From the NCBI GenBank assembly GCA_032622095.1, contig CP136066.1, positions 94,571,319 to 94,635,318 of the forward strand: a stretch of 64,000 nt of DNA. Reading direction: 5' to 3'. This document shows positions 10,379 through 19,165 of the stretch, piece after piece. Source of the DNA: Siphonodentalium dalli (taxonomy: Eukaryota; Mollusca; Scaphopoda; Gadilida; Siphonodentaliidae). Within the stretch, counting starts at the first letter, position 1. The number at the start of each line of letters is the position of its first letter. The notes beneath the pieces are model-generated. The model was given only the letters and a program-made list of their open reading frames with translations. It was not told the origin of the DNA and did no database searches. The translations under genes and the position numbers were made by a program.

Positions 10379-11003
10379 GTATATATATATTTTGAAGACC
10401 TCTGTCTGTCTGTTTGTATGTATGTTTGTCTGTCATTAATACAAATCTACGATTCTCGACCGATCGGGACGAAACTTGGTACGTGTGTGTAGTTTGACCA
10501 GTCGGTGGACGTTGTCGTATTGGCGAGCCCGTGCGGCGCCCGTGCAGCGCATGCGCAGACGAGATCTCGGAAACGGGTGGAACTATCGACTTGAAATTTG
10601 CTATGTGAATGTATCTTGCCCCAGATACGAATTTTATCGGGTCGCCGAGCCCGTGCGACGCCAGCTTCGCGCATGCGCAGACGAGATCTCTGAAACGGGT
10701 GGAGCTATCGACTTGAAATTTGCTATGTGAATGTATCTTGACCCGGATACGTATTTTATCGGGTCGCCGAGCCCGTGCGACGCCAGCTTCGCGCATGCGC
10801 AGACCAGATCTCGGAAACGGGTGGAGCTATCGACTTGAAATTTGGTTTTTGAATAGCCCGGACAACGTCGGGCTCATCGGGGTCGCCGAGCCCGTGCGAC
10901 GCCAGCTTCGCGCATGCGCAGACCAGAGCTCGGAAACGGGTAGAGCTATCGACTTGAAATTTGGTTTTTGAATAGCCCGGACAACGTCGGGCTCATCGGC
11001 TAG
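10379..11003 (+). mobile_element. Helitron-like element F3 with a duplicated 3' end
   Basis: Head TATATATATATTTTGAAG, then tandem units. A first hairpin and TCATCGG spacer occur at 10855-10880 but, instead of CTAG, another half unit begins, and a second complete hairpin with CTAG ends at 11003. This suggests terminator read-through at the first end. Confidence 0.8.
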
Positions 11004-11390
11004 TCTCATATATATTTTGAAGACCTCTGTTTGTTTGTCTGTTTGTATGTATGTTTGTCTGTCATTGATACAAATCTACGATTCTCGACCGATCGGGACG
11101 AAACTTGGTACGTGTGTGTAGTTTGACCAGGCGGTGGACGCTGTCGTATTGGCGAGCCCGTGCGGCGCCCGTGCAGCGCATGCGCAGACGAGATCTCGGA
11201 AACGGGTGGAGCTATCGACTTGAAATTTGCTATGTGAATGTATCTTGCTCCGGTACGAATTTGATCGGGTCGCCGAGCCCGTGCGACGCCAACTTCGCGC
11301 ATGCGCAGACCAGATCTCGGAAACGGGTAGAGCTATCGACTTGAAATTTTGTTTTTGAATAGCCCGGACAACGTCGGGCTCATCGGCTAG
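11004..11390 (+). mobile_element. Helitron-like element F4, shortest copy
   Basis: A 387-base copy with head, microsatellite, leader, two tandem units, hairpin and CTAG at 11387-11390. Loss of whole units explains the short length. Confidence 0.8.
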
Positions 11391-11968
11391 TCTCATATAT
11401 ATTTTGAAGACCTCTGTCTGTCTGTCTGTATGTCTGTCTCTGTCTGTATGTCATTGATACAAATCTACGATTCTCGACCGATCGGGACGAAACTTGGTAC
11501 GTGTGTGTAGTTTGACCAGGCGGTGGACGTTGTCGTATTGGCGAGCCCGTGCGGCGCCCGCTTCGCGCATGCGCAGACGAGATCTCGGAAACGGGTGGAG
11601 CTATCGACTTGAAATTTGCTAAGTGAATGTATCCTGCCCCGGATACGAATTTTATCGGGTCGCCGACCCCGTGCGACGCCAGCTTCGCGCATGCGCAGAC
11701 GAGATCTCGGAAACGGGTGGAGCTATCGACTTGCCGGTGCGACGCCAGCTTCGCGCATGCGCAGACGAGATATCGGAAACGGGTGGAGCTATCGACTTGA
11801 AATTTGCTATGTGAATTTATCTTGCCCCGGATACGTATTTTATCGGGTCGCCGAGCCCGTGCGACGCAAGCTTCGCGCATGCGCAGACTAGATATCGGAA
11901 ACGGGTGGAGCTATCGACTTGAAATTTGTTTTTTTAATAGCCCGGACAACGTCGGGGTCATCGGCTAG
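11391..11968 (+). mobile_element. Helitron-like element F5
   Basis: Complete from TCTCATATA to CTAG (11965-11968). One unit is partly deleted near 11733, where ATCGACTTG joins CCGGTGCGACGCC, and one hairpin base differs (GTCGGGGT). Confidence 0.8.
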
Positions 11969-12528
11969 TCTCATATATATTTTGAAGACCTCTGTTTGTA
12001 TGTTTGTATGTTTGTATGTATGTTTGTCTGTCTGACATTAATACAAATCTACGATTCTCGACCGATCGGGACGAAACTTGGTACGTGTGTGTAGTTTGAC
12101 CAGGCGGTGGACGTTGTCGTATTGGCGAGCCCGTGCGGCCCCCGCTTCGCGCATGCGCAGACGAGATATCGGAAACGGGTGGAGCTATCGACTTGAAATT
12201 TGCTATGTGAATGTATCTTGCCCCGGATACGAATTTTATCGGGTCGCCGAGCCCGTGTGACGCCAGCTTCGCGCATGCGCAGACGAGATCTCGGAAACGG
12301 GTAGAGCTATCGACTTGAAATTTGGTATGTGAATGTATCTTGCCCCGGATACGACTTTTATCGGGTCGCCGAGCCCGTGCGACGCCAGCTTCGCGCATGC
12401 GCAGACCAGATCTCGGAAACGGGTAGAGCTATCGAAATTTGGTTTTTGAATAGCCCGGACAACGTCGGGCTCATTGACTTGAAATTTGGTTTTTGAATAG
12501 CCCGGACAACGTCGGGCTCATCGGCTAG
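11969..12528 (+). mobile_element. Helitron-like element F6 with a doubled terminal block
   Basis: Head to CTAG (12525-12528). The AATAGCCCGGACAACGTCGGG block occurs twice, near 12449 and 12498, the first without CTAG, again as if the first end had been read through. Confidence 0.8.
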
Positions 12529-13887
12529 TCTATTATATATTGTGGAACTTCTGTCTGCCTGTCTGTGTGTATATGTGTAATAGACACGAAACCTGCTCGA
12601 CCGATCCTACTCAAATTTGGTATGCAGGCCTACTTTGATCCCGGGGACAATATAGGCGGGTCCAATTCCACGTGCGATCGTGTCCTTGACCTTGCTCATA
12701 TACGCTCATAAAGGCAAGTTTCTGGATCGATCAAACAATAGTTTGCCCAGACGCTGTATACAGGGATGTGGCTAGAGGGTGGTGGGGGTGTCTCACCCCC
12801 CCCCCCCAGCAGAGAGCTATATTTTCAATAGTTGGAAATTTCATACTTGCCACAACGAAATTTCACACCAACAATAGGTTGAAAATGTTTTTGTAGTTCG
12901 ATTATAAAACAATTTATTGGGGGGAATTTATTGTTTTTCGACCAATATTTGCATATGTTCCTATTTTTGGTCAAAATTTTTGACAGAAATGAACATCAGT
13001 TGGAAATTTTCCAACCTTAGGGGGGTGACAGGTTGGAAATTTCCAACACTTGGAAAGCTTGTGACCTGGTCCCTCCCCCGTGGCCAGTCAAAAACTTCTA
13101 GTTAATTTAAGAAAACAATATTGTCATACAATTGGTCAACATTGTCATTGGAATTGTCATCAGTTGGAAATTTTCCAACCTAAGTGGGGGTGTAGGGTTT
13201 GGAATTTCCAACAGTAGGAAGGCTTGAGGTTAGTCTAGATGTTAAGATTTTGCGAAACAATATTTTACTACATTTGGTCAAACTTGTAGACATAAATGGT
13301 CATCAGTTGAAGAATTTTCCAACCTGAAGGGAGCATGAGGTTTGAAATTTCCAACACTAGGAAAGCTTCAGTTGAGGCCAGTCTAGATGCTAGGATTTGC
13401 GATTTTCTTGTATATAGTTTTCAAAATTTTCTCACACCGGGCCAAACAACCATGGTCGGCCCGGTGTTTCCTGGTCTGTTGTCGGTATCTGTGTGCATTT
13501 GTCTGGAATTAGATCACTTTTTTCAGGTTAAAATATCTTAATGTTCTCATACTGGGAAAAAAGCATGGCTTATGAATATATAGGAAATTAGGCCTGAGCA
13601 TGAGGTACAAGGGGGGGGGGGGTGCAAATGGAATTATGCAAAAAGTTATGTTGGTGCGATTCCGACTGAAGGGGGGGGGGGGTGCAAATGGAATTATGTA
13701 ACAAGTTGTGTTGGTGTGATTCCGACTCAAGGGGGGGGGGTGCAGTTGGAAATTCCCAAGGTGAACACCCCCCCAGCGGAGACCCTCTAGCCACATCCCT
13801 GTGTATATTCTGCCCAGATGGAGGCGATCACAACGAAATCCCTAAATAGCCCGGACGAAGTCGGGCACATCAGGGCACATCAGCTAA
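12529..13887 (+). mobile_element. Helitron-like element F7, different subfamily, interrupted
   Basis: Starts TCTATTATATATTGTGGAAC directly after the previous CTAG, has a CTGTCTGC microsatellite and a different core, and ends with the hairpin GCCCGGACGAAGTCGGGC, then CACATCAG and CTAA (13884-13887) before a T. The stem is kept while the loop differs from the other subfamily. A CAGGG-ended element (12761-13801) is inserted in it. The A-T pair bounding the whole train (A at 9289, T at 13888) fits Helitron target preference. Confidence 0.8.
12761..13801 (+). mobile_element. CAGGGATGTGG-ended DNA transposon, copy 1
   Basis: Perfect 19-base terminal inverted repeats CAGGGATGTGGCTAGAGGG (12761-12779 and complement 13783-13801), flanked by TGTATA on both sides (12755-12760 and 13802-13807). 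The interior is rich in TTGGAAATTTCCAAC-type short palindromes and has three G-tract units of about 70 bases (G-runs at 13611, 13672 and 13731). There is no transposase. The ends resemble hAT ends, but a 6-base duplication is short for hAT, so I leave the superfamily open. Other copies: 14508-15423 (split), 25665-26075 and 30392-32003. Confidence 0.85.
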
Positions 13888-14037
13888 TTTCCTATTTCTA
13901 TATTTCGCTCTATTTCGCCATTTCGCTTCATTTTTTTATTCCACTATTTCGCTGTGTTTCATATTTCGCTTTTTCGTCGTATTTCATATTTCGATAATTC
14001 GCTATATTTGACATATTATGTGATATAGGATTATGTG
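13888..14037 (+). repeat. Degenerate ATTTCGC low-complexity tract
   Basis: ATTTCGCT, ATTTCGCC and similar 7-10-base variants repeat loosely, ending near 14015. Confidence 0.6.
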
Positions 14038-14165
14038 ATATCCTATATTCTGCTATTCAATCGAACATCCCGTGCCACGTGTTACTGAGATTGACTATCA
14101 TTAGATACCTCATCACGAACCCGATTACATATTGTTTGCTATATAATCATTGGAGTATTGACTAC
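14038..14165 (+). repeat. Dispersed repeat, copy A
   Basis: About 128 bases containing AACATCCCGTGCCA and CCCGATTACATATTGTTTG; a diverged copy in the same orientation is at 23828-23955, also in an ABCG8-like intron. Confidence 0.75.
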
Positions 14166-14186
14166 AACAGGATTGAAGGCCTTTAT

Positions 14187-14273
14187 CATTGAATAAATAC
14201 GAGGCATGACTTTAGCATTGAATAAATACGAGGCATGACTTTAGCATTGAATAAATACGAAGCATGTTTCTGA
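14187..14273 (+). repeat. 29-bp tandem repeat, three copies
   Basis: CATTGAATAAATACGAGGCA plus TGACTTTAG repeats at 14187, 14216 and 14245, the last copy diverging. Confidence 0.85.
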
Positions 14274-14443
14274 GAAAAAAATCATCCCTTGACGCGTATA
14301 GTTGCTTTTCTTGAAAAGTAATTTTGAACACATACTGGTTGCGAATTCAGTATAGTAATTTATAGTTCGAAATATATACTGCCTTGCTATGGCCTGGTGC
14401 AGTAGTACCAAAATGCATCCAAGATGATTCTGGTGGCTTCATA

Positions 14444-14508
14444 GATCATGCCATGAATCTCTACTCTGTATAATGCCCTTAGCCAGAGTAGAGATTCATG
14501 GCACGATC
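14444..14508. repeat. 25-bp-arm hairpin
   Basis: The arm GATCATGCCATGAATCTCTA plus CTCTG (14444-14468) is matched by its complement at 14484-14508 with one mismatch and a 15-base loop. The right arm abuts the CAGGG end of the next element. Confidence 0.8.
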
Positions 14509-14695
14509 AGGGACGTGGAAACAGGGGAGGTGTTTTCCAACCAACCAATAATTAATGTAATTAATTTTTTTTACCAAGAGTTTCTACCTGTGGTCAACAT
14601 TTTGGATTGAAATGGTCATCATTTTCCAAACTTAGGGGTGCATGCGAGGTTGGAAATTTAACTCAAGAGAGGGGTTTGACAGATGTGTTCAGCGG
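14508..14695 (+). mobile_element. CAGGGACGTGG element, left fragment
   Basis: Starts CAGGGACGTGG at 14508 and contains family sequence (GAAATGGTCATCA, GAGGTTGGAAATTT). It stops before the ABCG8-like exon at 14827; a right fragment follows that exon. Confidence 0.65.
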
Positions 14696-14826
14696 ACAAC
14701 TCTTCAATAAACATTTAACTAACACTGGTTATTTTCTTAAAACCAAATTCTTAAAAAAAAGAAGATACTATTAGATCAATTAAGATAATTTCTTTAAAAA
14801 AAAACAACTTTCTGATGTACGTATAC

Positions 14827-15026
14827 ATAAGCCAATGAGCTCGAGGATGACCATATATGGATACACGTTATTAATCATGTGAAGTAACCCCATACGATCT
14901 CTCATTCCAGTTTGGTCTAGGTTCAGTTGAAAGAAGATCAAGCCAAGACATGCGGACATGACGAATGCCTCGATGACCTGCATTCCCAGAAAGCCGTAAT
15001 CTTCAAGAATATTTCTCAGGGCACGT
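14827..15026 (-). CDS. ABCG8-like exon: first membrane helices
   Basis: Acceptor TTTCAG before 15026 and donor GTATAC after 14827; 200 bases, phase 2 in and phase 1 out. It completes the Arg begun at 15789 and then reads RALRNILEDYGFLGMQVIEA, a hydrophobic run (FVMSACLGLIFFQL), the conserved RDRMGLL block and a second hydrophobic run ending ELIGLC. The (R)xR-x-RD arrangement before helix 1 and the DR-x-GLLF-like loop are typical of ABCG membrane domains. It lies between two fragments of a CAGGG-ended transposon. No coding defect is visible in it. Confidence 0.92.
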
Positions 15027-15071
15027 CTGAAAGGGAAAACATCAAATGACTACGATCGTCGTTTATTTTTC

Positions 15072-15423
15072 CCAACATTGGCCAAATTTTTCAATATTTG
15101 GAAATTTCATGCCTGACGACAATAGTTGGAAATTTCAGATTAAATGTAGGTTGAAATTGTTCTGGCAGTTAGATTTTCTAACCAGAATATTAAAGTAAAA
15201 AGTTGTTGTTTTAGGCCAAAGGTAGAAATTTTTCTAACTTTTGGTCGGTTTGAAATTGCTAACAATTGGAAATTTTGAGGTACCGTGCCAGTTGGAAACT
15301 TTCAACCAAAGAGGGTGCCAATGGGATTTGGCTCCCGGACTTTCAGTCTGGTTCAATGTGAAGTGCTGTTGGAAATTCCAAGCTGGTCACCCCCCAATGG
15401 AGACGTCTAGCATTACGTCCCTG
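15072..15423 (+). mobile_element. CAGGGACGTGG element, right fragment
   Basis: Contains TTGGAAATTTCATGCCTGA near its left side and ends GACGTCTAGCATTACGTCC then CTG at 15423, the complement of the CAGGGACGTAATG end. It overlaps in content with family 5' sequence, so this is a second partial copy, not the simple right half of the 14508 fragment. Confidence 0.65.
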
Positions 15424-15788
15424 ATTTCCCGGCCTTCTGATAGTTCAGATTTTACTGGACATTTTGGCTCGGAATCAGACATGCCCAGGAATTGTGTGAA
15501 AAATGTATTTGAATGATTGTGTTCGTTTCGATGTTGATGTGGGGCTCAGAAACTTCGTACTGACAGAATGTCTGAATAGAAAAATGCAATTATAGTCACT
15601 AATTTTTGGGGGCATTTCATAGATCCACACAAAAGCCAGAAGTCCGAGGAGCGTTCGAACTCTGCAATTCAGAATTGTATATCTCAAATTGGAAATACAT
15701 ATAGCCATTTCAGACGAATTGCCAGAAAAGTTTCTTTACAAATTGTGTCAGTGCGGTACTGAGAGCATTGGTATATGTGGTTTCGTAC
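15424..15788. other. Intron sequence, nothing recognised
   Basis: Intron between the exons at 14827 and 15789; no feature beyond chance short frames. Confidence 0.5.
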
Positions 15789-16002
15789 CTGCACAGAACC
15801 GACAGCTGAGTGAAAAACCGGGGTGTGTCATCATAATGGAAGCATCTGTCCCAGAACTTGCGGTCGTTATCCGTGACTGTGTCTAAACTATCACTGTCAA
15901 CAGTCTGTTGTTTATTCCGATGAGCATCGACCAGGGCTTCGGTAATTCTCGTGGATTCTTCTTCGGCAGACTCCGTTGTGTTATCAATCGTGGCAATATC
16001 AA
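15789..16002 (-). CDS. ABCG8-like exon: linker between ATPase and membrane domains
   Basis: Acceptor TTCCAG before 16002, donor GTACGA after 15789; 214 bases, phase 1 in, phase 2 out. It joins to the preceding exon to read DFY-I-DIATIDNTTES, replacing the family's usual DFYVDLTSID, followed by an acidic, poorly conserved linker and FFTQLSVLCR, which leads into the first membrane helix. The ABCG8 linker is known to be variable, so the low conservation is expected. No stop codon. Confidence 0.9.
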
Positions 16003-16286
16003 CTGGAATAATAATTCGTTTGATCGCATAACGAGAGAAAGATAGCAAGACATCGAGCAAGAGGGTGATATACATGTACATGTATGAGAGAGACAGTCAT
16101 GAAAAATTTAATAAAATTTTAAATGTTTTACATTATGCATCATTAATATATATTTGATTTTTTTTTCTTTTACAATGTAACCATTACTACAAGAACTTGT
16201 GTTGAAGTTATCGTTTGGCTAATTTATAATGTAATGTTTAATCAACAGGCAGATACAATCTTTTAATGCCATTCATATATACTTAC

Positions 16287-16432
16287 TATAAAAATCACAA
16301 GGATTCATAAGTTCTGGACACGGGTAGCCTACATTTGTGAAGTAGTCAATCATTTTGTCTGCATCGCCGTAATATACAGTATTTCCCTTTGAAAGTATGA
16401 TCATCTGGTCCAGCAGCTCGAATATTGACGAC
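16287..16432 (-). CDS. ABCG8-like exon: end of the nucleotide-binding domain
   Basis: Acceptor AAAG before 16432, donor GTAAGT after 16287; 146 bases, phase 2 in, phase 1 out. Encodes SSIFELLDQMIILSKGNTVY, YGDADKMIDYFTNVGYPCPE and LMNPCDFY, the strongly conserved stretch right after the H-loop 'HQPR' of ABCG proteins. The preceding exon must supply the H-loop and end with two bases of an Arg codon, but none is present upstream before the signature exon at 17107. Confidence 0.93.
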
Positions 16433-17046
16433 CTTTAATTAGAAATTTGGTGTGTGTTCGAATCCGAGTAGCGTTGGTGCCGTGAAGTCACATGACTTTT
16501 CCAGCAAAGTGAATAACCATAGCAATAACATAGTAACACACGTTACAATTTACATGAACGCATGGCTGAACCTGGCTATTATCTGAACATTTCCAGCTCG
16601 TCAATGAGAATTTTAATATATAGAACGATTGTGATATTTTGCGTATTTGTAATCTGGGGTTGCGAACAATATGTGGACATGTAACACATACAATGTTTAC
16701 AAATTGTCTATTTATCGGATGATTGTGTCACTGGTATACTGACCAGGCTATGGTCTTACAATCTCGTCCAAATACGGATACGATAGGCGAGAATCGCATG
16801 CGTTTTGATATGTCGATGCCGTCTGGAGAGTTTGGCGGGACCAGCATCCCGTCTCGATTTGCTCAGTCTACCCTTGATGCTATAAAGTGGTAGCCGCGGG
16901 CGCTTATATATAGAGTTGTTATATATAGAGTTGCGCGACCTGACTGCCTCGATATCAATTTGAAAAAGGGGTGACGTTGCTTAACGCGCCTGCGGCGCTT
17001 CAATAACAGTTTGAATTTTGTGTTTCCCAACAGGTCTTAGATCTTT
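16433..17046. other. Interval lacking the expected Walker B/H-loop exon
   Basis: Read on the minus strand, nothing here encodes an LDEPTSGLD-like or HQPR-like motif. The closest string, LDEIVRP near 16775, lacks the motif and is followed by a stop. Near 16880-17000 it has TATATATAGAGTTG twice and GCGCCTGCGGCGC, a string also seen in the repeat at 35281-35632, hinting that insertion of repeat DNA accompanied loss of the exon. Confidence 0.6.
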
Positions 17047-17089
17047 AATGCTGCACCAGCGCTGCATGCTCCCGTCATGAACGGGTTAA
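17047..17089 (-). mobile_element. TTAA-type element end beside an ABCG8-like splice donor
   Basis: On the minus strand TTAACCCGTTCATGACGGGA then GCATGCAGCGCTGGTGCAGC; relative of 6682-6744. It begins 12 bases after the donor of the signature exon. Confidence 0.6.
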
Positions 17090-17106
17090 AACCATATTTT
17101 ACTCAC

Positions 17107-17239
17107 TTGGGTCGACCAACAACTGTATCCCTATGCTGATCCTCCTCCGCTCCCCTCCGGACACCCCCCGCGTCTCGGAATCCCCGACCAGCGTATTACT
17201 AACGTGAATGAGGCCGAGCTCCGTGATGACGTTGGTCAC
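17107..17239 (-). CDS. ABCG8-like exon: ABC signature
   Basis: Acceptor GTCAG before 17239, donor GTGAGT after 17107; 133 bases, phase 0 in and phase 1 out. Encodes [20 protein letters not shown] then [20 protein letters not shown] and LVDP. VSGGE is the ABC signature (C-loop) that completes the ATP site of the partner subunit, and the GERRRVSIG continuation is characteristic of the ABCG subfamily. Residues are about 159-202 counting from the chosen ATG. Confidence 0.95.
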
Positions 17240-17590
17240 CTGACAAATGAGACAGCAAAAACAGTCACGTATACGTGCATGACCATACACACGCTATATG
17301 AGCTGCATGTCCACAAACCAACACACGAACGGTAGGATAATATCCCCCTTGTAGGAGCATGTTACAAAAAGAAAACCAACAGGAATGGCATATATGTGTT
17401 CGTCGGCTTGTTTCCCATAGCAATCGGAGTTATATACGAAGTCAGGTGGTCATCACACAACTCTAACTGGAGTGACCATTCAGAAACAAGGTGAGAACAC
17501 AAATTACGATGTCGAACCGTCTCTTTTTAAAGCACATACTTATCTGCATGATCGCTAACACCACTAACTTTACAGTTTATTTTTACTGAA
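17240..17590. other. Intron sequence, nothing recognised
   Basis: No exon, terminal repeat or RNA gene recognised. Confidence 0.5.
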
Positions 17591-17673
17591 ACCCGCCCAA
17601 ATGAATAATAGACCATTCCGTTGTATACTTATATAACTCAATGGGAGAATTCATTCAGTAAATAAAGGGTTAA
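17591..17673 (-). mobile_element. TTAA-ending repeat fragment
   Basis: On the minus strand it starts TTAACCCTTTATTTACTGAA and is related to 7046-7130. It ends 17 bases from the next ABCG8-like exon. Confidence 0.55.
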
Positions 17674-17690
17674 TGTTATAGGTAATTTAC

Positions 17691-17926
17691 CCTTTCTTCA
17701 ATCATATGCCCTGTGAAGTGTCTCGGGAGCTTAAGTTTCGCGACGAACATTAGCGTCTCCTTGACCGTCAGGTGGGCCAGATGCCTGTCATCCTGTCGGA
17801 CGTAGGCGGCACATGTCTGCATCATAGACTGGGTCCTTGGCGTTTCATTTAGGTATATCTCACCAGTGGTAACCCCGCCTTCTGCGCGACAGGCAATTAC
17901 GTCTAGCAGCGTTGTCTTTCCGCTAC
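17691..17926 (-). CDS. ABCG8-like exon: Walker A and Q-loop
   Basis: Acceptor TTAAG before 17926, donor GTAAAT after 17691; 236 bases, phase 1 in, phase 0 out. Joined to the exon ending at 24039 it gives GSSGSGKTT, a full Walker A (GxxGxGKT) that binds ATP phosphates, at residues 77-85. Then LLDVIACRAEGG, CAAYVRQDDRHLAHLTVKET (Q-loop Gln in VRQDD) and KLKLPRHF. Unlike vertebrate ABCG8, whose Walker A is degenerate, this copy keeps the canonical Lys. Confidence 0.95.
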
Positions 17927-18460
17927 CTTAATTTCAATATTTTATTTGGGTGATCCAATAAAATAAACAACATATATAGGAAGCACCAATACTTTGAAAT
18001 GTGCAAGTGAATAAATTGAAATAACTTATAATATTTAAGTCATATATGAGTTTATAGTTTAGTAAATTTGTTGAGGTAAATTTGAGTTTATAACTGTAGT
18101 TTTTCCTTATTGCTCGCGTAATTGACGGATATATAGACACATTTGGTTTGTTTATCGATGCCAATGTTTGAGGGGTTAACCGATATTTGCGCTTTAATTT
18201 TGTACTAAAGTTGCACATGAATGACATGTTCTATCTGATACGTTATAGTTATTGGTATTGTGTAACTTCCAATCTCGATATGTAAACTGTGTGCACTTAT
18301 TCTGAGTTTAGTGATTTCTTTTATCAAATTTGTTAACTTTAAGATGTGAACCACTCCACTGATGTGTTCAGAACGGAATAAACAAAGAATAGTGCAAAAA
18401 ATAAGTTATTTTCATAAATTTGACAACAAAATAGGCAGAAAACAGCGTAATTTAAAAAAA
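17927..18460. other. Intron sequence, nothing recognised
   Basis: AT-rich intron; no feature supported. Confidence 0.5.
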
Positions 18461-18940
18461 ATGAATTACATGCAGTGGTTATAAAATGAATTACATGCAG
18501 TGGTTATAAAATGAATTACATGCAGTGGTTATAAAATGAATTACATGCAGTGGTTATAAAATGTATTACATGCAGTGGTTATAAAATGAATTACATGCAG
18601 TGGTTATAAAATGAATTACATGCAGTGGTTATAAAATGAATTACATGCAGTGGTTATAAAATGAATTACATGCAGTGGTTATAAAATGAATTACATGCAG
18701 CGGTTATAAAATGAATTACATGCAGTGGTTATAAAATGTATTACATGCAGTGGTTATAAAATGAATTACATGCAGTGGTTATAAAATGAATTACATGCAG
18801 TGGTTATAAAATGAATTACATGCAGTGGTTATAAAATGAATTACATGCAGTGGTTATAAAATGAATTACATGCAGCGGTTATAAAATGTATTACATGCAG
18901 TGGTTATAAAATGAATTACATGCAGCGGTTATAACATGTA
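18461..18940 (+). repeat. 25-bp minisatellite
   Basis: About 19 near-identical copies of ATGAATTACATGCAGTGGTT plus ATAAA. Variants are limited to GTATTA for GAATTA and GCAGCGG for GCAGTGG, and these recur at intervals, so blocks of units were probably copied together. Lies in the long intron of the ABCG8-like gene. Confidence 0.95.
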
Positions 18941-19165
18941 TTGGCGGAATCATTGCCGTAATGTTTATGTCCAATAAATCGTCCCGAATGAAGTAGTAAA
19001 TATTTATATTTGTGCGTGTTCTCTGAAATGGCACAGTCGATGTGGCCGGAATTGTCAATAATCTTAGTTGATTGCTACATAATTCCAGCGGAGAAAGTGT
19101 TTGGTTACTAACTTATCGGATTAATGGGTTCACTTATAAAAGTGTTCATTGCAATATATAGTCCG

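Noticed and set aside
9356-12398. Many Arg-rich open frames (for example the 166-codon one at 11380-11880)
   Set aside because: They are translations of the 122-base Helitron-like unit in several frames and both strands; the same peptides recur wherever the unit occurs.
16455-16480. tRNA B-box-like GTTCGAATCC
   Set aside because: No A box or cloverleaf around it.
16765-16790. LDEIVRP on the minus strand as a Walker B remnant
   Set aside because: Only three residues match, a stop follows at once, and there are no splice sites.
18461-18940. Possible CRISPR array
   Set aside because: The 25-base units are contiguous with no unique spacers, in a metazoan intron.
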